Below are positions 1 to 7,058 of a stretch of 29,568 bases of DNA, one piece after another. Position 1 is the stretch's first letter. Each line of letters opens with the position of its first letter. Below the pieces are notes generated by a model. It saw nothing but the letters and a program-made list of their open reading frames with translations. It made no database searches and was not told the DNA's origin. Source of the stretch: Betaproteobacteria bacterium (GTDB taxonomy: Bacteria > Pseudomonadota > Gammaproteobacteria > Burkholderiales > Usitatibacteraceae); contig JADJSD010000002.1 in the NCBI GenBank assembly GCA_016711875.1, forward strand, positions 1 through 29,568, written 5' to 3'. The position numbers and the translations under genes are program-made.

Positions 1-10
1 GAGACGAGAC

Positions 11-486
11 ATGCGATTCACGACGACGATGGCCTTCGCCGCGGCCCCCCCGCCGGCGGCGGGGCGGCCCTGGCGCAGGAGCCCTTCGACGCCTGCGAGC
101 TGTTCACGCAGGCGGAGGCCGAGAGCGTCCTGGGCAAGGGCGCGAGCCCCGAGCCGGTCAACCCGAAGGCGAAGCGCCCGAAGGTGGTCAGCACCTGCAG
201 CTACTTCGGTTCGCGCGACGGCAAGGTCACCGCGGCCACCGCCCAGTTCCGTTTCGCGAAGACCGAGGCCGACGTGCAGCGCGCCTTCGACGAGGAGCGC
301 CTCAAGTTCCAGTCGAAGCCCATGCTCATCGCCGGCGGGCGCGCCTTCTGGAGCGCGAAGCAGGGGCAATTGCACGTCCAGAAGGGGCGCGCCTGGCTCA
401 CCGTGGCCGTCGGCTCGCAGAAGCCCGCGGAGCGCGAGCCGGAACCGGCGCGGCGGCTCGCGGAGCAACTCGCGAAGAAGCTCTGA
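11..486 (+). CDS. Small secreted protein, frameshifted near its signal peptide
   Basis: The reading frame from the ATG at 11 gives an N-terminus rich in Ala and Phe. It then meets a C-run at about 44-50, after which the sensible frame is the next one. That frame reads through GAALAQ, a plausible signal peptidase I site, into a mature part beginning EPFDACELFTQAEAESVLGK and ending EQLAKKL. The mature domain is about 135 residues with two Cys (in DACEL and STCSYF), likely a periplasmic disulfide. The 'DAC-L-T-AE-VLG' opening resembles small secreted proteins of the DUF3558-like kind; that assignment is tentative and no function is claimed. The gene lies just upstream of eno on the same strand with a 74-bp gap. 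The frameshift falls in a homopolymer, so a sequencing indel is likely. Confidence 0.6.
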
Positions 487-495
487 CCCCTTTGG

Positions 496-501
496 TAGAA
501 T
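496..501 (+). promoter_or_regulatory. Possible -10 element (TAGAAT) upstream of eno
   Basis: TAGAAT lies in the 74-bp gap before eno, 59 bases upstream of its ATG. The same GGTAGAAT string precedes marC (11556-11563) and the TraB-like gene (20725-20732). No convincing -35 box is visible at 16-18 bp, so this rests on the -10 match and its recurrence. Confidence 0.35.
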
Positions 502-560
502 GAGGGGCTGGACGCGCGAGCCTTCGCCCGCGCGAGCAACCGAGCCTTCAGGGAGAGCGC

Positions 561-1844
561 ATGTCCGCCATCGTCGAAGTCGTTGCCCGCGAGATCCTGG
601 ATTCCCGCGGCAATCCCACCGTGGAAGCCGACGTCCTGCTGGAATCGGGCGTGCTGGGAAGGGGCCGCGGTGCCCTCCGGCGCCTCGACCGGGTCGAGGG
701 AAGCCATCGAGCTGCGCGACGGCGACGCGCAGCGCTACTTCGGCAAGGGCGTGCAGAAGGCCGTGGAGCACGTGAACACCGAGATCTGCGAGGCCGTCCT
801 CGGGCTCGACGTGTCCGAGCAGGCGCACCTGGACCGCGTGCTCATCGACCTGGACGGTACGGAGAACAAGGCCGCCTGGGCGCCAACGCCATCCTCGCGG
901 TGTCCGTCGCCTGCGCGAAGGCGGCGGCGGAGGAATGCGGCCTGCCCCCTCTACCGATATCTCGGGGCAGCGCCCCGCGCAAAGATGCCCGTGCCGATGA
1001 TGAACGTCATCAACGGCGGTGCCCACGCGAACAATTCGCTCGACCTGCAGGAATTCGTGATCATCCCGGCGGGCCTGCCCACGTTCCGGGATGCGCTGCG
1101 CTGCGGTGCCGAGGTGTTCCACACGCTCAAGAAGATGCTCGACAAGGAAGGCATGTCGACCACGGTGGGCGACGAAGGCGGCTTCGCGCCCAGCCTGCCC
1201 AACAACGAGGCCGCCATCCAGTGGATCCTCAGGGCCATCGAGGAGCGGGCTACCTCGCCGGCAGCGACGTCCTGATCGGCCTGGACTGCGCCGCGAGCGA
1301 ATTCTACAAGGACGGCAAGTACCGCTTCGAGAGCGAGCACTGTCGCCTATTCCTCGCAGCAGTTCACGGACCTCCTGGACACCTGGTGCGACAAGTACCC
1401 GATCATCTCCATCGAGGACGGCATGGCCGAAGGCGACTGGGACGGTGGGCGATGCTCACCGAGCGCATCGGCAAGGGCGTGCAGGTGGTGGGCGACGACG
1501 TGTTCGTCACCAACCCGCGGATCCTCGAGGAAGGCATCCAGCAGGGCGTCGCCAACTCGATCCTCGTGAAGATCAACCAGATCGGCACGCTCTCGGAAAC
1601 CTTCGAGGCCATCGGCATGGCGCACCGTGCCGGCTACACCACGGTGATCTCGCACCGCTCCGGCGAGACGGAGGATTCGACCATCGCCGACATCGCGGTG
1701 GGCACGAACGCCATGCAGATCAAGACCGGCTCGCTCTCGCGCTCGAACCGCATGAGCAAGTACATCCAGCTCCTGCGCATCGAGGAAGAGCTGGGCGACG
1801 GCGCCGAGTACGCGGGCCGCAGGGCCTTCTACCACCTGAAATGA
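561..1844 (+). CDS. eno: Enolase (phosphopyruvate hydratase), multiple frameshifts
   Basis: Enolase interconverts 2-phosphoglycerate and phosphoenolpyruvate in the cytoplasm; in many bacteria it is also part of the RNA degradosome. The N-terminus MSAIVEVVAREILDSRGNPT is diagnostic. Pieces in other frames supply the rest in order: PSGASTGSREAIELRDGD, MMNVINGGAHANN, FVIIPAG, VGDEGGFAP, ISIEDGMAEGDW, ILVKINQIGTLSET and ISHRSGETEDSTIAD, then FYHLK at the stop. These include the Mg-ligand acidic residues, the catalytic Lys of VKINQ and the HRSGETED loop. The span of 428 codons equals normal family length. Frame changes fall near 660, 880, 945, 1245, 1340 and 1440. Such compensating shifts in an essential gene point to sequencing error, not decay. 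ftsB follows after one base. Confidence 0.96.
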   Translation: MSAIVEVVAREILDSRGNPTVEADVLLESGVLGRGRGALRRLDRVEGSHRAARRRRAALLRQGRAEGRGAREHRDLRGRPRARRVRAGAPGPRAHRPGRYGEQGRLGANAILAVSVACAKAAAEECGLPPLPISRGSAPRKDARADDERHQRRCPREQFARPAGIRDHPGGPAHVPGCAALRCRGVPHAQEDARQGRHVDHGGRRRRLRAQPAQQRGRHPVDPQGHRGAGYLAGSDVLIGLDCAASEFYKDGKYRFESEHCRLFLAAVHGPPGHLVRQVPDHLHRGRHGRRRLGRWAMLTERIGKGVQVVGDDVFVTNPRILEEGIQQGVANSILVKINQIGTLSETFEAIGMAHRAGYTTVISHRSGETEDSTIADIAVGTNAMQIKTGSLSRSNRMSKYIQLLRIEEELGDGAEYAGRRAFYHLK

Positions 1845-1845
1845 G

Positions 1846-2142
1846 ATGAAGGCGCTCGCCGCGCTCCTGGCCGGCCTCGTCCTCGCGCTCCAGTACCCGC
1901 TCTGGTTCGGCAAGGGCGGGTGGCTCAAGGTGCGCGAGCTCGATCGCCAGCTCGCGCAGCAGCGCGCGGGCAACGACCTGCTGAAGGTGCGCAACGACGC
2001 CCTCGACGCCGAGGTGCGCGACCTGAAGCAGGGCCTCGACGCCGTCGAGGAGCGGGCCCGCGTCGAGCTGGGCATGATCCGCCAGGACGAGGTCTTCTCC
2101 CAGGTCGTCACGCCTGCGCCTTCGCCGCGCGCGGGCCGATGA
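1846..2142 (+). CDS. ftsB: Cell division protein FtsB
   Basis: FtsB is a small bitopic inner-membrane protein that forms the FtsQLB complex, which activates septal peptidoglycan synthesis. The 98-residue product has a short cytoplasmic start, one membrane helix at about residues 3-21 (LAALLAGLVLALQYPLWF), and a coiled coil at about 28-75 rich in Leu, Glu, Arg and Asp (KVRELDRQLAQQRAGNDLL). The ending LGMIRQDEVFSQVV matches the family, in which 'ELGMIRxxEtFyq' is conserved. Length (about 90-105) and position directly after eno are typical of proteobacteria. The last codons overlap the next gene in an ATGA arrangement, so the two are probably translationally coupled. No frameshift is seen. Confidence 0.93.
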   Translation: MKALAALLAGLVLALQYPLWFGKGGWLKVRELDRQLAQQRAGNDLLKVRNDALDAEVRDLKQGLDAVEERARVELGMIRQDEVFSQVVTPAPSPRAGR

Positions 2143-3053
2143 GCGCCGCGCCCCTCGTCTCCCTTCTCATCCCCGCCTACCGGCCGCGCTTCTTCGGGGA
2201 GGCGCTTTCGAGCGCCCGGGCGCAGCGCCACGCGAGCCTCGAGATCGTGGTGGGCGACGATTCGCCCGGCGAGGAGGTCGCGCAGGCCGTGAGGGCCGCG
2301 GGCGACCCGCGCATCCGCTACGAAAGGCACGAGCCGGCGCTGGGTTTCGCCGGCAACTTCACGCGGCTGTTCGAGGTCTCACGCGGGACCTTCGTGAAAT
2401 TCCTGAACGACGACGACGTGCTGCACCCCGATTGCGTCCCGCGCCTGCTCGCGCCCCTGCTCTCGAGGCCCGAGGCCGTGCTCGCGACGAGCCGGCGCGC
2501 GGTGATCGGCCCCGACGGCGGCGCGCTCGCGGGCGATACGGCCACGCTGCCCCTCATGCCCGCCGACGGCTTCATGGCCGGGCGGGCTCTGGGCACCTTC
2601 CTGCTTCGGCTCGGCGTGAACCGCATCGGCGAGCCGAGCACGGTGCTCTTCCGGCGTGAAGCCGTCCGCGTCGAGGGCGGCTCGATCTTCCGCTGGGGTG
2701 CCAACGAGTACGAGTGCCTCGCGGATCTTTCGCTCTGGCTGCGGTTGCTCGCTCGCGGCGGCGCGTGGTGGGTGGCCGAGCCCCTGAGCGCCTACCGGTG
2801 GCACGAAGGCCAGCAGCAGCGCACGCCCGGCACGGCGGTGAAGTGCATCCTGGAGCGATGGCTGCTTGTGGAGGACGGCGCCCGCGCGGGATTCCTGGAC
2901 GCGGCCGCGGACCACGACGAAGCCGCGAGGGTCGCAGCGGGTGTGTTCCTGCGCTTCCGGGATGACGAAACCCAGTCACCCGAACTGCGCGCGGCCCTGC
3001 GCGCCTTCGAGCCGCGCATCCCGGCGCGCTACCTGGCCGGGAGCGGAGCGTGA
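2139..3053 (+). CDS. Family 2 glycosyltransferase
   Basis: The 304-residue product starts with the ATG that overlaps the ftsB stop (ATGA). The N-terminal GT-A fold is clear: VSLLIPAYRPRFFGEALSSA at about residues 6-25, EIVVGDDS (first nucleotide-binding acidic motif), then GTFVKFLNDDDVLHPD with the DDD metal-binding site. Later Asn-Glu, 'LWLRLLARG' and 'YRWHEGQQ' segments match the acceptor side of GT2 enzymes. It should transfer a sugar from a nucleotide-sugar donor at the cytoplasmic face; donor and acceptor cannot be read from the sequence. No membrane segments are evident. Placement in an eno-ftsB transcript, rather than in a polysaccharide cluster, is a little unusual. The frame is intact. 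Confidence 0.85.
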   Translation: MSAAPLVSLLIPAYRPRFFGEALSSARAQRHASLEIVVGDDSPGEEVAQAVRAAGDPRIRYERHEPALGFAGNFTRLFEVSRGTFVKFLNDDDVLHPDCVPRLLAPLLSRPEAVLATSRRAVIGPDGGALAGDTATLPLMPADGFMAGRALGTFLLRLGVNRIGEPSTVLFRREAVRVEGGSIFRWGANEYECLADLSLWLRLLARGGAWWVAEPLSAYRWHEGQQQRTPGTAVKCILERWLLVEDGARAGFLDAAADHDEAARVAAGVFLRFRDDETQSPELRAALRAFEPRIPARYLAGSGA

Positions 3054-3058
3054 GGCGG

Positions 3059-3426
3059 TCAACGCCAGTGGCGCGAATCTCCGTGACGGTCGTGCCCATG
3101 GCCGTTTCCGCGGCCGTACCCGTGCCCGTACCCGTGGCCGTGCCCGTACCCGTAGCGCGGCACGACGACCACGGCACGCGGGGGCGCGTAGCGAACCGGC
3201 GGCGCGTAGTGCTCGGACGCTCGTAGTAGACCGGTGCTGGCGAGTAGTACACGGGCGCGGGCGGCGCATAGTACGGGCCGCCGACGACTACACCCCAGCC
3301 GGGATGGCCGACCTGGATGCTCAGGCCCGGAACGCTGACGCTGACGCCCACGCGGGGACCGGCGGCGGCGGAAAGCGGAACGGCGGCCGCGAGGCCGAGG
3401 GCGAGAAGGGCAATGTGACGGCGCAT
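3059..3426 (-). CDS. Secreted Gly/Tyr/His-rich small protein with Pro-Val repeats (one frameshift)
   Basis: On the minus strand an ATG at 3426 follows AAGGAG with good spacing. The product opens with a signal peptide (MRRHIALLALGLAAAVPLSAAA) and then VGVSVSVPGLSIQVGHPG. A proline-valine-tyrosine repeat follows (YYAPPAPVYYSPAPVYYERP). Around 3215-3225 the sensible frame changes. The next frame reads EHYAPPVRYAPPRAVVVVPR and then a run of GYGHG-type units, ending HGDSRHWR at a stop at 3059-3061. The total is about 121 residues. Proteins of this build (PXPV or tyrosine-rich periplasmic or surface proteins) are common and uncharacterised in betaproteobacteria. The His-rich tail could bind metal; that is inference. 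It is convergent with the glycosyltransferase gene, with a 5-bp gap. Confidence 0.7.
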
Positions 3427-3509
3427 CGAATTCTCCTTGCGGGTTGGGACGGCGTCACACCGGATAACGCCGCCCGCACGGGAACGGTTGACGCCGGAAT
3501 CGTCGCCGG

Positions 3510-4325
3510 ATGACGACGATGGACCTGCGCCACCTGCCGGGCATGGCGCGGATGCCGCGTTCCATCGCCATCGCGGTGGCGGGGTCGATCCTGCTGCACG
3601 TGCTGCTGCTCCTCATCCCGATGCGCGAGAAGCTCGGGGAGGGGCCCGCGGGAACGGCAGGCCCGCTCACGGTGGAACTCGTCCTCGCGCCGCGCGCCGA
3701 GTCGCCGCCACCTGCGGCCGTGCCGGAAGTCGCGAAGGGCGCGCCGGAGCCACGCCCGCGCCGCGAGACGATCGCCACCGCGCCGCGGACGACGCCGGCA
3801 CCCTTCCGGGTGCCCGAGCCCACGCCGCCGGAACCGGAGAACCCCGTCGCGAAGGAACCGGTCTTCGATATGGCGGCCTTCATCGCGGCCAATCGCGCCC
3901 GCCGCGCCCAGATGGAGGCGGCCGCCGCACGCGGGCCGCCGGCGGCCACCGGCCAGGCGCCGTCGGGGTTGGCGCAGAACCTGCAAACCCTCACCAACGA
4001 CGACGGCACGGGCGGCGTGTTCCAGATCCTGCGCATCGGACAGAGAACGGCGGAGTTCGCCTTCAACGGCTGGCGCACGGAGACGAACCGCAAGTGGCGC
4101 GAGGTGATCGAGGTGGACGCGGGCGTCGGGGGCGACATCGAACGCGCCATCGTGCGCCGCATGATCGTGCTCATCCGGCAGCACTATTCGGGCGATTTCC
4201 GTTGGGAATCGCGCAAGCAGGCCAAGGTGGTCATCCTGTCGGCCGCGCCGCAGCACAACGACGAACTCGAGGCCTACCTGATGCGCGAATTCTTCGGGAC
4301 GCCGATGGTGAGGCGGGGGCGCTAG
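3510..4325 (+). CDS. TonB-like membrane-anchored periplasmic protein of unknown function
   Basis: The 271-residue product has one N-terminal membrane helix at about residues 18-37 (IAIAVAGSILLHVLLLLIPM), preceded by Arg and Met residues. A proline-rich stretch of about 70 residues follows (many PP, PAPFRVPEPTPPEPEN). The C-terminal domain at about 175-271 contains FQILRIGQRTAEFAFNGW and YLMREFFGTPM. The layout (cytoplasmic stub, signal anchor, Pro-rich spacer, compact periplasmic domain) is that of TonB or energy-transducer proteins. The C-terminal domain lacks the usual TonB 'YP..A...G..G.V' signature, and no ExbB or ExbD is nearby, so a true TonB role is not supported. Start 3510 was taken; 3519 is also in frame. 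Confidence 0.6.
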   Translation: MTTMDLRHLPGMARMPRSIAIAVAGSILLHVLLLLIPMREKLGEGPAGTAGPLTVELVLAPRAESPPPAAVPEVAKGAPEPRPRRETIATAPRTTPAPFRVPEPTPPEPENPVAKEPVFDMAAFIAANRARRAQMEAAAARGPPAATGQAPSGLAQNLQTLTNDDGTGGVFQILRIGQRTAEFAFNGWRTETNRKWREVIEVDAGVGGDIERAIVRRMIVLIRQHYSGDFRWESRKQAKVVILSAAPQHNDELEAYLMREFFGTPMVRRGR

Positions 4326-4353
4326 CCGCCGCCAATCGTGGCAGGATGGGCGC

Positions 4354-4722
4354 ATGACCCCTGCCGCCCTGCGCGCCTACTGCCTGAAGCTCCCGGCCGC
4401 CACCTACGACCTCAAGTGGGGGCAGGACCACGTCTACAGCGTGGGCGGGAAGATGTTCGCGGTCGTCTTCGATGCGAAGAAGGGCCTGGAAACCGTCTCG
4501 TTCAAGGTGGCGACGGCGGTTCCTGAACTCACCGACCGTCCCGGCATCGTGCCGGCACCCTACCCTCGCCCGGGCGAAGTGGGTGCAGCTCGCGAGCCTG
4601 AAGGCGCTGGGCGATGCGGAGTTGAAGGCGCTCTCGCGCTCCCATGCGCTGGTGTGCGCAAGCTCACGCGCGCCGACCGCGCGAGGCTCGGCCTCGAAGC
4701 CGCCGCGCCGAAGGCGCGCTAG
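4354..4722 (+). CDS. MmcQ/YjbR family protein (two compensating frameshifts)
   Basis: The start MTPAALRAYCLKLPAATYDL, then KWGQDHVYSVGGKMFAVV and ETVSFKV, is the standard opening of MmcQ/YjbR proteins. These are about 115-125 residues with a double-wing, CyaY-like fold and are often called DNA-binding without firm proof. Between about 4562 and 4660 the sensible frame shifts to read LARAKWVQLASLKALGDAEL and SRSHALVCA. It then returns to the original frame for LTRADRARLGLEAAAPKAR at the stop. Full family length results. Its TAG stop shares the tetranucleotide CTAG with the stop of the opposite-strand EamA fragment. A second, partial copy of this junction lies at 10579-10751. Confidence 0.85.
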   Translation: MTPAALRAYCLKLPAATYDLKWGQDHVYSVGGKMFAVVFDAKKGLETVSFKVATAVPELTDRPGIVPAPYPRPGEVGAAREPEGAGRCGVEGALALPCAGVRKLTRADRARLGLEAAAPKAR

Positions 4723-4835
4723 CTCCCTCGCTTCGCGAGCCAGATCCCCGCGAGCACCACCGCGCCACCCACGAACTGGGCGGGCCCGATCGCCTCGCCG
4801 AAGAGCGCCCGGGCGAAGAGGGCGGGCCATCCGGC
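4663..4835. repeat. Diverged direct repeat, copy 1 (mmcQ tail plus EamA tail)
   Basis: This stretch of about 173 bp aligns by eye with 10579-10751 in the same orientation. It covers the last codons of mmcQ on the plus strand and the last 36 or so codons of an EamA permease on the minus strand. Identity is roughly 80-85% in the EamA part. The longest shared run covers 'GCCAGATCCCCGCGAGCACC'. The two copies bracket the GntR-to-acyl-CoA-dehydrogenase cassette. Confidence 0.8.
4719..4835 (-). pseudogene. EamA-family permease, C-terminal remnant
   Basis: Read on the minus strand this encodes ALFARALFGEAIGPAQFVGG and then AVVLAGIWLAKRGS before a TAG. It matches the last residues of the complete EamA permease at 10634-11515 almost position by position (ALFAWALFGEAIGPVQFVGG). 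Homology stops abruptly at 4835, just before the upstream region of the GntR gene, and no start or other membrane helices remain. It is a truncated duplicate, not a functional transporter. The stop shares CTAG with the mmcQ stop exactly as in the other copy. Confidence 0.8.
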
Positions 4836-4890
4836 GAAACGCGACGTGGTCTACAATTCGGGGCCGCCAATCGATGGAAGTGTCAGGGCA

Positions 4891-5650
4891 ATGAAGTCAC
4901 CGACTAGGCTGGGTCCCAAGCCGTCGCCTGCCGCGAGGCCGGATGGCGAAAGCCCGGGGGCGCGTGATGCACTCGACAGCGTGACGGCGCGGGTGCTGCA
5001 GCTGATCCAGGAGCGGCGGCTCGATCCCGGCGGACGCCTGCCTTCGGAGCGCGAGCTCGCCCTGGTTCTCAGGGTGAGCCGCCCGGCATTGCGGGAATCC
5101 CTCGCCACGCTCGAAGCCATGCGCATGATCGTCCGTCGCCCCAATTCGGGCATCTACCTGGCCGAGCGGGATTCCCCGCCGAGCTTCGAGAGCGTCGTGC
5201 TGCGAAGCGACCTGGGCCTGCCCCTCGACCGGGAAATGGTCGTGAGCTCGGCGGAAGTGCGCCAGCTCCTCGAGGTGCATGCGGTCGAGCTGGCCTGCCA
5301 CCGGCGCTCGGATGCCGATCTCTCGGCGCTTCGCGCCGTCCTCGCGCAGACGCGCACCTGCCTGCGGGAGGGAAACAGCATCATCGACCTGGACGGGGCC
5401 TTCCACCTCGGCATCGTCGCCGCGACGCGCAACGCGGTATTCGTGCAGATCGTCCACGCCTTCTACCGGCTCTCGCGACCGCGGCGCGAGACCTATTTTC
5501 TCCGACCTCGCGCGCTGCCGCCGCTCGTTCCGGGAGCACGGGGGAATCCTGGGCGCGATCGTCGCCCGGGACTGCGGGGAGGCCAAGCGCCTCATGCAGC
5601 GCCACATCGAGGGCGGCATGCGCCGGGCGATTCTCGCCGCCGGCGCCTGA
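4891..5650 (+). CDS. GntR/FadR-family transcriptional regulator (one frameshift)
   Basis: From the ATG at 4891 a winged helix-turn-helix lies at about residues 28-90 (LIQERRLDPGGRLPSERELA, SRPALRESLATLEAM, RRPNSGIYLAE), the standard GntR signature. An FCD ligand domain follows. DLDGAFHLGIVAATRN carries the Asp and His expected for the FCD metal site; further His are in FREHGGIL and MQRHIEGGM. Near 5497 (a T-run) the frame changes; the continuation SDLARCRRSFREHGGILGAI ends LAAGA at 5650. Upstream, TACAAT at 4851-4856 could be its -10. FCD regulators usually sense carboxylates and are released from DNA by the pathway substrate. It sits immediately before a FadR-type double operator and a catabolic operon on the same strand, which it very likely controls. 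Confidence 0.88.
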
Positions 5651-5666
5651 TCCGGCTACCCGGGGC

Positions 5667-5696
5667 TTGACGCGGATTCGCGTGGTTCGGTAGATT
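5667..5696 (+). promoter_or_regulatory. Promoter of the TctC/UxaA/CoA-transferase operon
   Basis: TTGACG at 5667-5672 and TAGATT at 5691-5696 are separated by 18 bp, a reasonable sigma-70 pair. The predicted transcription start at about 5703 falls inside the double operator that follows. Repressor binding there would block initiation. The GntR stop is only 17 bases upstream, so the operon can be transcribed separately from its regulator. Confidence 0.6.
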
Positions 5697-5697
5697 G

Positions 5698-5722
5698 TGG
5701 TCAGACCAAATTGGTCTGACCA
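5698..5722 (+). promoter_or_regulatory. Double FadR/GntR-type operator
   Basis: TGGTCAGACCAA and TTGGTCTGACCA flank a single central A, a perfect 12+1+12 palindrome. It also contains two tandem 11-bp palindromes, TGGTCAGACCA (5698-5708) and TGGTCTGACCA (5712-5722), with centres 14 bp apart. TGGTCnGACCA is the known core recognised by FadR-subfamily GntR proteins such as E. coli FadR. It overlaps the predicted transcription start of the operon. The adjacent GntR protein is the obvious ligand. Confidence 0.85.
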
Positions 5723-5785
5723 ATAGCAGGGTCAGGCCGCCGTTCCGGGAACCCACCCGGGCCGGGATCCCGAGGAGAAAAGCCC

Positions 5786-6757
5786 ATGCTTGCCCGATGG
5801 AAGGCGCTGGCCGGCGCCGCCCTGCTGGTGATAGCCGGAAATGCCGTGGCGGACACTTACCCCAACAAGGCTGTGCGCTGGATCGTCCCCTACCCGCCAG
5901 GGGGCAGCACGGACATCCTCACCCGGCTGGTCGCGCAGAAGATGCAGGAGGCCTGGGGGCAGCCAGTCGTGATCGAGAACCGCGGCGGCGCGAGCGGCAT
6001 CATCGGCGTCGAGGCGGCGGCGAAGTCGCCGCCGGACGGTTACACGCTCCTCATGACGGCGAACGGGCCGCACGCGATCAACCCGACCCTGTTCGAGTCG
6101 TTGCCCTACGACCCCCTCAAGAGCTTCGACCAGATCACGCTCGTGGCGAAGCTCCCGATGCTGCTGCTCGCGCATCCGTCGGTGCCGGCCTCGAACGTGA
6201 AGGAACTCATCGCCTGGATCAAGTCGCAGCCCGGCGCGACCTCGTACGCCTCCATCGGCAACGGGACGCCCTCGCACCTCGCGATGGAGATGTTCAAGCA
6301 GATGGCGGATTTACAGCTTACCCACATACCCTACAAGGGCAGCGGGCCGGCTCTGGCCGCGGCGCTCGGCGGACAGGAGACCCTGATCATGTTCGACAGC
6401 GTGCTTTCCTCGTCGGGCCACGTGAAGGCCGGCAAGCTCAAGGCCATCGCCGTGAGCACGGCGGAGCGGCTGCCGACGATGCCCGAGGTGCCCACGGTCT
6501 CGGAGAGCGGCCTGGCGGGGTTCGACGCGTACACGTGGACCGCCGCCGTCGCGCCGGCCGGCGTCCCGAAGGACCGGCTCGACAAGATATCGAAGGAAAT
6601 GGTGCGGATCCTGAACCTCCCGGACGTGCGGGAGAAGATCGCGGGCCAGGGTGCCATCCCCGGCGGCAACTCGCCGAAGGAACTCACCGAGTTCGTCGGC
6701 GTGGAGATCGCCAAGTGGGGCAAGGTCGTCAAGGCGGCCAAAGTCCGTGCCCAGTGA
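5786..6757 (+). CDS. Tripartite tricarboxylate transporter receptor (Bug/TctC family)
   Basis: The 323-residue protein has a signal peptide (LAGAALLVIAGNAVA, cleavage before DTYPNK) and AGGAG upstream of its ATG. Family motifs are in order: YPNKAVRWIVPYPPGGSTDI, QPVVIENRGGASGIIG, PPDGYTLLM, YDPLKSFDQIT, HIPYKGSGPA and MPEVPTVSESGL. Bug receptors bind carboxylic acids in the periplasm and deliver them to a TctA/TctB membrane pair. No tctA or tctB is in the window, so it must use permeases encoded elsewhere, as is usual for betaproteobacterial Bug 'orphans'. It is the first gene behind the operator. The next gene starts at a GTG inside its last codons. It is intact and of full length. Confidence 0.93.
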   Translation: MLARWKALAGAALLVIAGNAVADTYPNKAVRWIVPYPPGGSTDILTRLVAQKMQEAWGQPVVIENRGGASGIIGVEAAAKSPPDGYTLLMTANGPHAINPTLFESLPYDPLKSFDQITLVAKLPMLLLAHPSVPASNVKELIAWIKSQPGATSYASIGNGTPSHLAMEMFKQMADLQLTHIPYKGSGPALAAALGGQETLIMFDSVLSSSGHVKAGKLKAIAVSTAERLPTMPEVPTVSESGLAGFDAYTWTAAVAPAGVPKDRLDKISKEMVRILNLPDVREKIAGQGAIPGGNSPKELTEFVGVEIAKWGKVVKAAKVRAQ

Positions 6758-7058
6758 GCGTCGCGGCCGCGTCCTCGCGCTCGATGACCTCGACAACGTC
6801 GCCAACGCCCTGGAGCCGCTGGAAGCCGGCGATCGCATCGAGGCGCACGGGCGCCAGGTGACAGTGAAGGAGCCGGTGCCCCTTGGCCACAAGGTGGCCC
6901 TGGGCGCGATCCCGGCCGCTTCCCCGGTGATCAAGTACGGCGAACCCATCGGGCTCGCCCGGTGCGAGATCGAGGCGGGCTGCCACGTGCACACGCACAA
7001 CGTCGAGGTCCTCTTCGACGACTGGCTCGCGGCGCGCACGGGAACGGCATCGCCATGA
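6747..7058 (+). CDS. UxaA-family hydro-lyase, small (SAF-domain) subunit
   Basis: Starting at the GTG at 6747, which overlaps the end of the TctC gene, the 103-residue product carries the SAF domain seen at the N-terminus of altronate and galactarate dehydratases. Visible parts are LALDDLDNVANALEPLEAGD, PLGHKVALGAI, IKYGEPIGLA and HVHTHNVE. The HVHTHN segment is the conserved end of the domain. In two-gene members of this family, such as SuyA of (2R)-sulfolactate sulfo-lyase, this domain is a separate small subunit partnered by the large one. The large subunit here begins at a start codon overlapping this stop (ATGA). The substrate is probably a hydroxy- or sugar-acid, but which one cannot be read. 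Confidence 0.85.
   Translation: MPSERRGRVLALDDLDNVANALEPLEAGDRIEAHGRQVTVKEPVPLGHKVALGAIPAASPVIKYGEPIGLARCEIEAGCHVHTHNVEVLFDDWLAARTGTASP

Noticed and set aside
561..1844. Enolase as a true pseudogene
   Set aside because: Six compensating indels that keep normal length and all catalytic motifs in an essential glycolytic gene fit sequencing error better than decay.
3110..3160. GTACCCGTGCCC-type tandem repeat as a non-coding satellite
   Set aside because: It encodes the Gly-Tyr/His repeat tail of the minus-strand secreted protein.
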